From NCBI RefSeq assembly GCF_000213175.1, contig NW_009799104.1:2049724-2113723 (forward strand): 64,000 bases of DNA, given 5' to 3'. Made by a program: the position numbers and the translations under genes. A model generated the notes under the pieces. That model was not told the DNA's origin and ran no database searches. It worked only from the letters and a program-made list of their open reading frames with translations. This document shows positions 24,104 through 35,041 of the stretch, piece after piece (positions within the stretch are counted from its first letter, which is position 1; every line of letters begins with the position of its first letter). Origin of the DNA: Neurospora tetrasperma FGSC 2508 (lineage: Eukaryota > Ascomycota > Sordariomycetes > Sordariales > Sordariaceae).

Positions 24104-25778
24104 ATGGCCGCATCCAAAGTAGAAATCGCCCCCTTCGAGGTCACTCCCCTCGACGCCATTCCCGCCGTCTGCAGCACCGCCCGTGCCACCTTCGCCTCCC
24201 ACAAGACCAAGAACCTGCAATGGCGTCTCGTCCAGCTGCGCAAGCTCTACTGGGCTCTCGACGACTTCAAGGCCTCCCTCATGGCCGCGCTGCAGCAGGA
24301 CCTGCGCAAGGGCGGATATGAGTCGGACTTCACCGAGGTCGACTGGGTCAAGAACGACTGCCTGCACATGATCAACAACCTCGAGACCTTTGCCAAGACG
24401 GAGAAGCTCAAGGATCTGCCCGTCACCTACTCGATGATGAACTTCCGCGTCAAAAAGGAGCCTTTGGGAACCGTCCTCATCATCGGCCCTTACAACTTCC
24501 CCATCCAGCTGGTGCTGGCCCCGCTCGTGGGCGCCATTGGCGCCGGCTGCACGGCCGTCATCAAGCCCTCCGAGCTGACCCCCGCGTGCGCCATGGCCAT
24601 GAAGGAAATGATCGAGAGCCGGCTGGACCGCGACGCCTTCGCCGTCGTCAACGGCGGTGTCCCCGAGACCAACGCGCTCATGGAGGAGAAGTGGGACAAG
24701 ATCATGTTCACCGGCAGTGCCCAGGTCGGCTCCATCATTGCCCGCAAGGCCGCCGAGACGCTGACGCCCGTGTGCCTCGAGCTGGGCGGCAGGAACCCGG
24801 CCTTTGTGACCAAGAAGGCCAACCTGGCGCTCGCGGCCCGCCGCCTGATGTGGGGCAAGGTCCTGAACGCCGGACAGGTGTGCATGAGCCATAACTACGT
24901 GCTCGTTGACAAGGATGTGGCCGACACTTTCATCGAGTTCCTCAAGATTGCGTACAAGGACATGTTCCCCAACGGAGCAAAGGCCAGCCCGGATCTGTCG
25001 CGCATTGTCAACGCGAGGCACTTCAACAGAATCAAGAAGATGTTGGACGAGACCAAGGGCAAGATTGTCATGGGCGGCGAGATGGACGAGAGCGAGCTGT
25101 ACATCGAGCCGACGGCGGTGTTGGTGGATAGTCTCGATGATCCGATGATGCAGGAAGAGAGCTTCGGTCCCATCTTTAGCATTTACCCTGTGGACACCCT
25201 CGACCAAGCGCTCAGCATTGCCAATAACGTGCACCGGACGCCGTTGGCGCTGATGGCGTTTGGTGACAAGTCGGAGACTAACAGGAGTATGTTTTTTCCC
25301 CTCCCCCTTTCATGTCAATAAAGTCGGTTATACTAACAAGCTACCTCAACCGCTCACAGTCCTCGACGAAATGACCTCTGGCGGCGCCTGCATCAACGAC
25401 TCCTACTTCCACGGCGCTGTGCACACGGTTCCCTTCGGTGGCGTCGGCGACTCCGGCTGGGGCGCTTATCGCGGCAAAGCCAGCTTCGACAACTTTACGC
25501 ACTTCCGCACCGTGTCCGAAACCCCAACCTGGATGGACCGGTTCCTGCGCGTGCGCTACATGCCGTACGACTGGAGCGAGCTCAGGCTCCTGCAGCGCTG
25601 GACCAACAAGAAGCCCAACTTTGACCGCCAGGGGACCGTCGCTAAGGGGCCCGAATACTGGACGTGGTACTTCTTGGGCTTGGGTACCAAGGGCGGTGTT
25701 AAAGGTGCGTTGATGAGATGGCTGGTCGTGGTCGCTGGCTATTATCTATCTGCTTATATGAAGGCGAGGAGGGCTTGA
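24104..25778 (+). CDS. ALDH3-type (fatty) aldehyde dehydrogenase, membrane tail
   Basis: Exons 24104-25286 and 25360-25778 encode 533 residues. The start is the ATG in CAAGATGGCC. Visible ALDH motifs are GPYNFPIQL, KPSELTPA, FTGSAQVG (NAD-binding turn), LELGGRNP with general base Glu226, and NAGQVCMSHNY with nucleophile Cys260. The 34-residue Glu-Cys spacing is typical. PFGGVGDSGWGAY and FDNFTHFRTV complete the fold near the C terminus. The short N terminus (no separate Rossmann leader) and the C-terminal hydrophobic helix (RWLVVVAGYYLSAYMKARRA) match the ALDH3 branch of membrane-anchored fatty aldehyde dehydrogenases, which oxidise long-chain aldehydes to acids. The coding region is strongly biased to C-ending codons, suggesting good expression. 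Confidence 0.95.
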
Positions 25779-26873
25779 GTTGTTTGTGTGTTTGTCACTT
25801 GCACATTACCGCGGCAACTCACTCCATCTGTTTTCAAGCGTTATGATGATGATCTCTTATGGTTTATGTATCTAATTTGCTTTATGGTTAGTTAACGAGG
25901 CGACGACTTCTTAATTTCCTGTTCCGGTCGGGAGTTCAACAACAACAGTGACATTGTCGATTTAAGTACGAAAATTACCATATAATCAGGAGGCGTTGAT
26001 AATGGGTGGAAGAAGGTAATGTCGAAGAAGTAATGGCACGATTTGGATACATTCAGAGAGTTGATACATACGGTGTATCACTCCTTGGGCTCGCACATTT
26101 AGGAAGAGCGGCTTATATACCCAGTTTTTCTTACGCGACCAGTTTATGTCTTGACGATCTACGTCATGAACCCATAATTATCATTTTTCCAAATTAGAGC
26201 AGCTTTCAACTTGCTATTTCTGGCTAAACCCAATCACTTTAAGCTATTCTTCCTAGTCCCAAGACACGCCGTGAAACAATTATGCTCCCGTTCGCACCGC
26301 TGCGACGTGACCGTAACCGAGCCTCGCTCCTAAATGCGTACAGCAGTGGGATGCCGCATGAACATTGTCGAATTAACAGAGTAGCAAAGCTAGATAGAGC
26401 TGGTGTTAGAATTATACATAACAACTCCGACAACTGTGAGCTACGTGAGCACGCTTCAACTTTGTTTACACCTCAGCTTCAAGATCGTTTTTCGATAGAT
26501 CAACTCATGGTTTATGTTTAACCGGGAGGAAAGTGGTCAGTTGTTCATCAAGATTATCGGCATACATATACAACCGCGGAACATTCCCCGAAGAGTAAGC
26601 CGGACATTCATTCTCCGGGCTTTCACCCGTCAACAGCATGGGACCCCTCCATGCATTACCGAAAGCGGAAGACCACATGTACTTAATTGTCAAAAACAAC
26701 ATCATCATCAGATGCTTCATATATACTCTCGAAGAAGAACAGAAAAAACAATCCTCGACCAACCCTCCGTCAAACCTTTTTACTCTAGCTTCATCTTACC
26801 TCCTCGTTCCACATCTCTCCATAACAAAACTCTCTGGTACCTCACCATTAAATCGTGAGCTCAAGAAACCTCA
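25779..26873. other. Intergenic, no gene supported
   Basis: Moderately AT-rich 1.1 kb between the aldehyde dehydrogenase and the glycosyltransferase. No conserved open frame, RNA gene or repeat recognised. Confidence 0.5.
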
Positions 26874-28873
26874 ATGTCCACCTCACGCCGTGCTGCTCCT
26901 CCTTCTATACCAAGGCCCAGAAGCAACGCCACCAGCCGAATGGCCAGCCAATATACTCCTCCCTCTCACTCCTCCTCCCAAGCTTACAAACACAGCCCTC
27001 TAAGCCAAAGCCACAGCCCAAATAATGAAGACCAACAAAGTCCTATATCAAGCCCTAACGAAAGCCATGCCTACAGCCACCACCCACACCATTCTCGCTT
27101 CTCCATACCCATCATACCCTCTTCCCTCCTCTCAACCAAATCCCTAAACCTTCGAGAAAACCTTCGAGATATGCGAAACATAAACATCACCAATCTTAAA
27201 TACCGCCAACGTCGACGTCTTTTCAAACTCGCCTCTGTCGTCTTCTTTTCCTGCTTGACGCTCTGGTCACTGGGTCACTACTTCTTCCGTCATGGCTCCT
27301 CCTCTGTCGTCGTTTCTTTTCCATCATTATTCTCGTCACTACTTTTTTCTTCTTCCGTCTCGAGTAGCAGCACAGAAGGCGGCAACTTTGATGCTTTGAA
27401 TGGAGAAGAAGGAGAAGTAGACTACGAAGTCATTGCATTATCTCGCGCCAGGTCCCCCTCGCCTCGGGAAGGAAGCATGCGAACGCTGACTGATGAGATA
27501 TCGAACAACTTGTCTCTGGATGCTGAGACTTGTCGGACTACGTTTCCGGGACTGATGAAGGAGATTGATGATACGGTAGCGAAAGGGCCGTTCAAGGTCA
27601 AGAGGAGCAGTGATTTGGGGCCGATGCAGGTGCGGATAAGGGATGGGAAGATGTATGTGTTGCATGCGCAACGGAAGAGGGATTTGAGTAGGGAGATGGT
27701 AAATGTATGTTTTTCTACTTTTCTCGTTTTGTTTGGTGTTAAATGACTGGCTGACTGGCTGGCTGACACGAACATAAAAAACAAAAGTCAAGAACAGCAG
27801 CCCTCCATCAAGTTCACCGCGCCCTGCTCACCTTGCCCCCTTCCGATCGGTCCCTTATCTCGGACCTCGACACAATCCTGACCATCAACATCCTCGACAC
27901 CCCCTTCGGCACCGCCCTCCAATACACCCGCAACGCTGACCCCGCCCACGCCCCTTCGGATCCCGATGCTCGCACTTTTCTCATTCCTCACTTCTCCTTC
28001 TGGGCATGGGACCTCCCCTTCATCGGGTCCATCTCTCGCGCAGCATCAGCCATCACCAACCTCGAAATCACCCAATTCCAAGGAAACCGCTGGCACTCAC
28101 ACAAAGACCCCCGCGCGGTCTGGCGGGGGACTACTTGGTTCAACTCGATCCACAACCCGCAGCTGCGATACAAGCTTGTTTCCACCACCAAGGGCAAGCC
28201 GTGGGCGGACGTGCAATCACTCGAGTGGGCGACGGCGACGACGACGACGATGGGCAATGGCGAGAGCAAAAATGCCACCAACTCGCTAGCCATCGAGGAC
28301 TTTTGCAAGTACAAATACGTGATCCACACCGAAGGCATTTCCTACTCGGGAAGGTTCCAGTTCCTCCAGATGTGTACCTCGGTAACGCTCACGCCGCCGA
28401 TCCAGTGGATGCAGCATACCACGCACCTTGTCAAACCCTTGTTCTCAAGCGATCTGGACTTGGACAAGGCTCGGTCGTTGCGGATGAGAAAGAATGGCAA
28501 GACAAAAGACACCAGGGCCAAGCCGGGAAAGACTGCAAAAGATGGGATCTGGACGCCGCATGTGAGACATGAGAGGGCGTGGCCAAAGAGATACGATCCT
28601 AATGAGGCGAATATCGTGTTCGTGAGCCCCGATTGGTCGGATTTGGAGGATACGATACATTGGTTGGAGGAGCACCCCAAGGTTGCTGAGGGTATCGCGA
28701 GGAGGCAGAGGGAGTTGTTTGTGGGTGGCGGGTACTTTAGTCCGGCGGCGGAGGCGTGTTATTGGAGAGAGCTGGTGAGAGGGTGGGCGAAGATGGCGAG
28801 GCCGGAGCAGGGTGAGTTTGAGGAGTTGGGGGTACCGTATGAGGAGTTCGTACTGAATAATGGGTGGGATTGA
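26874..28873 (+). CDS. GT90 / CAP10-like glycosyltransferase, type II membrane protein
   Basis: Exons 26874-27704 and 27788-28873 encode 638 residues (an alternative donor two codons earlier is possible). A Ser/Pro/His-rich cytosolic N terminus of about 115 residues leads to one transmembrane helix (about 118-138, KLASVVFFSCLTLWSLGHYFF), so the catalytic part faces the Golgi lumen. Exon 2 carries the CAP10/KTELC1-type block: HFSFWAWDLPF, AVWRGTTWFNS, KYVIHTEGISYSGRFQFLQM, LVKPLF and DLEDTIHWLEEHP. These are hallmarks of the GT90 family, whose characterised members include a cryptococcal capsule xylosyltransferase and the animal POGLUT proteins. Donor and acceptor are not known here. It is convergent with the TRAPP subunit gene. 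Confidence 0.9.
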
Positions 28874-29236
28874 GCCCGGTTGCGTTGGTGGACGTTATGT
28901 CTGATTTGTTTGATATGGGTATGGGCATCGGTTTGGAGAGCTTCCTTTCTAACGATCTTCTTGTTGATATAGCTGTATTAAGTATGCTGTTTCGATATCG
29001 TTCGTAAAGCTTGCCTGATTAGCTGTTCAGCCGTAGTTGCATGCTCACAGCTCGAGCACCACTACACCCATGGGTTCCCTCACTGTTCTATGCCACCGAG
29101 GCGAGAAAACAACCCGCTTTCCTGTAAACACGATCCCTTCAAACTCCCAAAACGCCAACTTACCGCTCTCGCCCATGGACCCGAATGCTTAACCAAAGGG
29201 GTACCGTTTCAGAACTCCCCGGTCATAGTACCTCAA
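28874..29236. other. Convergent intergenic region
   Basis: 363 bp between two converging stop codons. No feature is recognised. Confidence 0.5.
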
Positions 29237-30132
29237 TTACAGAGCCGTCACGCCCGGTCTCCAGTTCTCCCCTATCCTCCTCATATCCTCGGCGAACTTT
29301 TTGCTTGTGATTTTCTTTCCGCCTGTCCCCGAAAGCGGCGAATGCTCGTCTGGATCAAAAAAGGGGTTCTGCAACAACTTGATGTATGCCGTCTGCATCG
29401 CCTTGAAGACCTGTTCCCTGTGTTAGCATATGTGTCCGTCCTGCTTTCTCCATTTCTTGCTCCTTATCCCACACCATCAGGATCTCCGCCTCTTTCACCA
29501 TATCTTCTTGCTCCCACCCCCCATCCGGGAACAGCCGATGGAAGGACTCACAACTTTCATCTCCCCCTCCCTCAACCCAACACTACTAGCCGCAGCCGCC
29601 GCCCCTCCCTGCGTCAACCCTCCCTGTGGTCCGCCTCCTCCATGCCCACCAGCGCCTCCTCCCCCACCTCTACCATCAACCCTCCGGCCCCTCATGTCCA
29701 CGACCGCAACAAATTTGGTACCCGTATTCGTCTCGAACCCGTACGCGGCCAAGCGGTCGTCCACCGCATGCAACAGACCAAAGTCACCAGACAAGCCCAC
29801 TCCTGCGGCGGCGTTGCGACGGGCGCGCAGGTCAAAGACGTCCAGGGTCGAGGAGAGCAGGAGGTGGAATTGGAGGGAGGTGCGGGCGGCAACGTAGGTG
29901 TTGGTGGAGGGGTCGTAGGATGGGAAGATTTGGATGTGGAGGGGGTTGTTCTGTTTCAGTGGGACAAGAGGGGGAGGTTAGTAAGGCGATGATGGACATA
30001 GCTGGAGGAAATCCCGTACAAGAAGAGGAGAGAAGAGAAGAGGAGAGGAGAGGAGGGTTTGGAAGGGAGGGGAGCTTATACGTTACGGCCTATTACGCCT
30101 AAACAGGCTATTGAGGGGATCAGGGTCGCCAT
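29237..30132 (-). CDS. TRAPP complex subunit, TRAPPC2L/Tca17-like (sedlin family)
   Basis: Exons (minus strand) 30082-30132, 29552-29950 and 29237-29410 encode 207 residues; introns are 131 and 141 bp with GTATAA and GTGAGT donors. The start is MATLIPSIACLGVIGRN, continuing NNPLHIQIFPSYD after intron 1, which is the sedlin/longin N-terminal strand pair. LLLSSTLDVFDLRARR, LLHAVDDRLAAYGFETNTG and TKFVAVVDMRG follow, and the last exon gives AMQTAYIKLLQNPFFDPDE. This matches TRAPPC2L, a small adaptor of the TRAPP tethering/GEF complexes in ER-Golgi and Golgi traffic. Between the last strand and the final helix it carries a Gly/Ala-rich insert of about 35 residues, unusual in a compact longin fold. 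Family is firm; assignment to TRAPPC2L rather than TRAPPC2 rests on motif resemblance. Confidence 0.9.
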
Positions 30133-30833
30133 TCTTTGAGGAGGTGGGTGGTCTTGGTCGAGGTTGTTTGATTCTAATTATCGCAGTACATCAAGGCCGT
30201 AGTGTGGTGCTTCCGAGTTTCGATGTGTGGGTGTGTAGATCAGGAAGTGATGTCGTGACTGTTTAGAAGTTGTTCAGTTGAACCTGGATGCCGACATAAC
30301 GCGGGCCGCCGTGGTGACGCGGGATGGAAGCCGATCCATGGAGGTGCAGCAAGTTGAAGTGGGTCTGGGGTAGGTAGCTTGGTGAGCTTGGGTACTACAT
30401 TGTTTAGTGGCCTGTGGGACCCCTATTTCCAGCGGCTAGTGTGTTCTACAGTGGGTGTGAATGATCATTGTTGACGCCCCTTTCGACCACACATGATGAT
30501 TTAGGACGTAACTCACGTAAAGTGCCGGTAGATGCGATAACCTTTTATTTTCCCTGAGTGATTCGTTGGCTATGACGACAGATACCATACAGGAATATAC
30601 AGCTTCCAGTGTCTGCCCGAAGAAACGGTAAACATATCCACAACGCCGGGCGCAGTGCCCCTCTCCCGCTGGCCAAACACTCCCGCTCCTTTTTAACTTC
30701 CCCTGTATCCAATCCAATCCAATCCAATCCAACGCTACGCCGATGCTTGTTGATAAAGGGTGACGATGAATTTCCCAGATTCTTTCCAAAATAACAGCCC
30801 TTTTTCCATAGATGCCCAATACTGATTACCTTC
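30133..30833. other. Intergenic with TCCAA pentamer repeat
   Basis: 0.7 kb between two minus-strand genes. A tandem TCCAA pentanucleotide (about five units) lies at about 30707-30731, in the 3' flank of the transacylase gene. No gene. Confidence 0.55.
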
Positions 30834-32211
30834 TCAGTCCCACCTATCCCATGCATCCTGCCACTCGTCGTCCTCATAGAAGTCTGTCTCTTCCAACCCT
30901 CTGAGCACCTCCTCAATCTCCTTCGGATCGGTGATTGCCCAGACTCCAGCGCCCTTGATGACATCCTTCCCGCGCATGCCCACCTCCTTACCCACCAGGT
31001 TCCGGCCCACGTATCCCGGTCCGATACCGACCCATCTCCTGACCTTCATGGACTGATCCAGATACTTGATGCTGTCCCACCACTGTACCGTCTCGACCGC
31101 CTGCCGAGCCAAAAGGTCCTTGAGCTGCTCCCTACTTTCAAACGGCCTGGCCGTCACGTTGCTAATGCACGTAACCTTGCCGGGAAACGTGATAATGTCC
31201 TCATTTTCCCTCCCCTTGACCATGCTGTTTCCCGCCATCATCTGCTGCAGCACTCCGACGGCCGGCTTCATGATGAGACTGTGAAACGGACTGTCGCTCT
31301 TAAGCCTGACCGCGCGTGGGTCGTGTCCCAGGAACTGCCGCACGTGTTCCACCAGTGTCTTGATGCGCTCAATGCTTCCGCTGAGCACGATTTGCGTCTT
31401 GCTGTTGACGTTCGCAATGAGCACTTGGTCGATTGGGCACCATTCGTCGGCGCTCTCCACTTTCGAGCCGGCGCTGTCGTAGCCGACGAACTCGTGGATT
31501 GCGGCAATCAAGGGTGGCAGGTGCTCGGCCTTGCTACTGACGAGTGCCACCATGCCGTACTCTCCGCCATACATCTCCTCGGCCTGTCGCGTGGCATTGG
31601 ACATGGCTTCCGCTCGCTTTTGCACCATACGCAAACTATCTTCGAAATGGATATAGCCGCCTGCGACAAGCGCAGCGAATTCACCAAGAGAGTGACCGAG
31701 AGTAAAGTGGGCGTTGTCTTCCACTTTAAAGTTGAAATGCTTTTCGAGAATGCGGATGATCATTATCGAGGTAGCCATGATGGCTGGTTGTGCGTTGGGC
31801 GACAGGTTGAGGTCCTTGCCGGGCCCATTTTGTATCACGTCCGAGAGCTTATGGCCCACTATCGAGTCGATTTCGTCGATGATTTCCGAAGTTGTCGAGG
31901 GAAAGGCTTCTAGCCAGGGGGTGAGCATGCCGACTCTTTGGACGCCTTGGCCTGTATATCTCATGGCTGTCAGCATCGTTCTCCGTTCAAAGCAGGATAG
32001 CCCACTACTACTACTACGAACCTGGAAAGAAGATGGCCGTCTTTGGCCGCGTGTCTGGTACCGGAAGATGTGTCGCATGTCCTCTACGCTGCCGTACCGC
32101 TACCGAGCGCGGTAATGGTGATATCCTGAGGGGTATTTTTGTGGTGACATTGTTGCATGTGAAAGGAGGAAGCGCAAGCGCAGGCCGACGAAGGGGCCCT
32201 CGCAAAGGCAT
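30834..32211 (-). CDS. mct1: Mitochondrial malonyl-CoA:ACP transacylase (MCT1)
   Basis: Exons (minus strand) 32022-32211 and 30834-31951 encode 435 residues; the intron splits the codon of the conserved FFPG|QGVQ motif. The start at 32211 gives an Arg-rich, acidic-free N terminus (MPLRGPLRRPALALPP...) typical of a mitochondrial presequence. LGHSLGEFAAL contains the nucleophile Ser151. IANVNSKTQIVLSGS and the SDSPFHSLIM segment with the catalytic His follow, as in FabD and yeast Mct1. The enzyme loads malonyl groups onto the mitochondrial acyl carrier protein for type II fatty acid synthesis, which feeds lipoic acid production. The C terminus is acidic (DFYEDDEWQDAWDRWD). Divergent from rrp4. 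Confidence 0.94.
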
Positions 32212-33569
32212 ATCGGTGTATATGGACCTGGAAACCTCGATTGGTGCCCGTCCCAGGCCGTCCGTCCGTTCGGTCCGTCCGATCTACCGCGTAGTGTAGT
32301 GAATCGGTTTCGGAATCTTGGTCTGGTTTCACTGATACCTAGTCTTGGGTTGATCCACCGCTATGGTTCCCGATATGTAGTCGATGTCCGATCGGCGCCA
32401 ATTCGAGTAGCACACGGCTATGTCGTAGTCTGGTGGAATCCGACGTCGTGGTAGATAACGTGAATCTCGAATTCAAACAACCGAGTCAGGTATGTTTGAC
32501 GGCGTAAACCCGCAACAAGTAAACAATGGGACTCGAGCAAATCAAAGAGCAGGACGGGACTACTAATGGCCGTTTAACAACTGGTGGAAGAACACGGGAT
32601 GATCGGCTTTCAACGGTAGCAACAGTAAGGGACTCCCGGGCAAGTAAGTAAGGACGGCTGTATCCTGCAAGTGGAAGCTCGAGAGTGCTGTGTAAGCAGG
32701 TACGGACACTGAATCGCGGTAGGGGCTCACGAGGGCGGTCGGGTCGGTCATCAGTGGAAATCTCGCTCTCAACAAACCGCCCTGGAAATCGACAACCGCG
32801 GCCGGGAGTGGATCACGCCAGCCAGCGCCCGGGTGGCCCGTTGTCCCGGGGTCTCGGCTTTGTGGAGAAGATGGGTGGGGTAGTTCCGTCGCATCCAATC
32901 TGGATGGCACCCGACCTTATTGTCACTGGGGCAGGCATTTCACATTCAACGATGGAACCCGTCATTGCTGCTGCAGTAATGTAGTGTACCTACCGAAGGA
33001 CCTGACGTGTGACATCGCCGGGGCTGCCACTGGTACGGCTACACTACTTTTGGCTTTTGCAGTAGAGGTAAGTAGGTTTAAGGAGGAAAAGGTCCCAGAT
33101 CCCGTCCACTTAGTGTAGTTAAGGTAGTGTAGTTGCTGGATGAAACTAAAGGACGCGGAAAAGGTAGAGGTACCTGCTCCAGTACCTACGTCTTGTGTGG
33201 TACCTGCACTGCATATGCCTCTACCATTGGGTGCCCGTGCACGACGACAGGCACAAGGCCCCACCAACTGTGTAAAGTTCAATCGTCAATACCGTATCGA
33301 TTTCGATATCAGAATTTCAATACGCAAACATTTGAACGTCAACTCATCAACTCCAAACTGAAGCAACTGAAAGGCCCATACAACATACTTTGAGGCCACA
33401 AGGCGAATCGACACAAACAACCAACTTCTGCAGGCCAGGGTAGTTAGATAGAACTTGAGATTCGAAAAAGGTCGACAACGGAACCAGGAAGGAAGGATTT
33501 GGACCTTCATCACACCAACAAACACTCAACGTTGATATCGCGATTTCACACCAACCACAACCACACAAC
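32212..33569. other. Divergent promoter region of mct1 and rrp4
   Basis: About 1.36 kb between the two starts. A GTCCGTCCGTTCGGTCCGTCC patch lies near 32260. Several GTAGTGTAG-like words near 33100-33130. No gene. Confidence 0.5.
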
Positions 33570-34733
33570 ATGCCCATCACAATCCTCCCACCTAAAGCCT
33601 TCCGGGACCAACCACCCCGCCACAGCCTTAACCATGACTCCGACGACGTAATGTCCGACGCCACCTCCGACTCTGAAGACTCCGACTCCCAACCGGGCGG
33701 CGTCTCTCTCGACGGCGGCGCGACCATCCACCCTCGTAAGCGTCATCACTCCGGCGCCGGCGCAGCCGCCTCCTCCACCTTCACCAAGCGTCCCAAGACC
33801 AACGCTGCCATCAACTCCATCCCGCGCTCCGCCATCGTCACTCCCGGCGAGCGCATCACCACGGACCCCCAATGGATGCGCGGCCACGGCACCTACCTCT
33901 CCTCGGCCTCTTTGGGCGAACAAGCCATCACCTCCTCGCTGGCCGGAATCGTGACGCGCACCAACAAGCTTCTTTCCGTCCGCCCTCTGCGCGCCCGCTA
34001 CACGCCCGAGGTCGGCGACCTGGTAGTCGGCCGCATCGTCGAAGTTCAGGCAAAACGGTGGCGGGTCGACGTCGGGTCCACGCAGCTCGCTGCTTTGCCT
34101 CTTTCCGCCATCAACCTTCCCGGCGGTATTCTCCGCAAAAGAACGGAGACGGACGAGTTGCAGATCCGCACTTTCTTTGCCGAGGGGGACCTGGTGGTGG
34201 CCGAGGTGCAGCAGCTCTTCCAAGACGGTGGTGCGGTGTTGCACACGCGCTCGCTCAAGTACGGCAAGCTGAGGAACGGGGTGTTCATGGCTGTTTCTGG
34301 CACGGGCGGTGGTGGAGGCGTGGTCAGGTCGCGCAGACAGGTGTGGACGCTGGAGAGTGCGAATAATGGCGGTCCGATTGATGTGATTTTGGGCGTCAAT
34401 GGCTATGTCTGGATCTCAAAGCATGTGGAGCCTGTGGTTCCCGAGGAGGCGAAGGGTCAGACGGGCATTACGAACCTCGAAGAGGTGGTTAGTGCTACCA
34501 TGTACTCGAGCCAGAATGACAGAATCGAGCCCGAGACAATGAGGGAAATTGCGAGGATCAGGGGCGTGGTGACGGCGCTGGTGGAGAATGGCTTGAGGGT
34601 GGATGAGGATATGGTTACAAAGGGGTATAATGAGGCCGTGGAGCTGGCGTTGGTGAGCGCGGATGGGCCCGATGATGTGTATCTGGGTGGTGAGAGGGGA
34701 GAGCAGCTCGCTGCTGCTTTGACGGCTGTCTAG
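33570..34733 (+). CDS. rrp4: Exosome complex RNA-binding subunit RRP4
   Basis: A single exon of 387 residues; the start ATG is in CAACATGCCC. A fungal-specific acidic/Ser-rich N terminus of about 85 residues precedes the conserved cap protein. Visible blocks are [20 protein letters not shown] (N-terminal domain), [20 protein letters not shown], the S1 domain (about 143-230; [31 protein letters not shown]), and [13 protein letters not shown] leading into the C-terminal KH domain ([13 protein letters not shown]). RRP4 is one of three S1/KH cap proteins on the RNA exosome that guide RNA into the core for 3'-5' decay and rRNA maturation. A Gly-rich loop ([10 protein letters not shown]) lies between S1 and KH. 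Confidence 0.96.
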   Translation: MPITILPPKAFRDQPPRHSLNHDSDDVMSDATSDSEDSDSQPGGVSLDGGATIHPRKRHHSGAGAAASSTFTKRPKTNAAINSIPRSAIVTPGERITTDPQWMRGHGTYLSSASLGEQAITSSLAGIVTRTNKLLSVRPLRARYTPEVGDLVVGRIVEVQAKRWRVDVGSTQLAALPLSAINLPGGILRKRTETDELQIRTFFAEGDLVVAEVQQLFQDGGAVLHTRSLKYGKLRNGVFMAVSGTGGGGGVVRSRRQVWTLESANNGGPIDVILGVNGYVWISKHVEPVVPEEAKGQTGITNLEEVVSATMYSSQNDRIEPETMREIARIRGVVTALVENGLRVDEDMVTKGYNEAVELALVSADGPDDVYLGGERGEQLAAALTAV

Positions 34734-35041
34734 GTCTAGTTCTAGCTGGGTCTAGGGGTTTATGTAGTAATGTGTTCGGGAAACCAAGAAGAAACAAATT
34801 GCTTCCCCATTCGATGTGGTCGCCAATTAGCTTCGAGCCGTTGAAGAGCTTCCATTTATGCATAACACGACGCTGGTGATGGCTTGTGAACCCTTAAATC
34901 AATCTTGATCCTGAAGTATCGTGGTATCCGTGAAAGTATATCATATAATAGCTTAAAAGGTCTGCATGGACCACTCGTAAGAGTACATGTATTCATCTTC
35001 AGAATATCTACATGAAACCCAACATCCAACCGTCACCCCCA
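34734..35041. other. Convergent intergenic region
   Basis: 308 bp between converging stops. AT-rich 3' ends; no feature recognised. Confidence 0.5.

Noticed and set aside
23804-25234. 476-residue open frame on the minus strand
   Set aside because: It is antisense to the aldehyde dehydrogenase exon, whose ALDH motifs are unmistakable; the strong third-position C bias of that gene keeps the opposite strand open.
29090-29992. 300-residue open frame on the plus strand
   Set aside because: Antisense to the TRAPP subunit; low-complexity Pro/Ser-rich with no conserved motif, while the minus strand splices into a clear sedlin-family protein.
31281-31913. 210-residue plus-strand open frame
   Set aside because: Antisense shadow of the malonyl-CoA:ACP transacylase.
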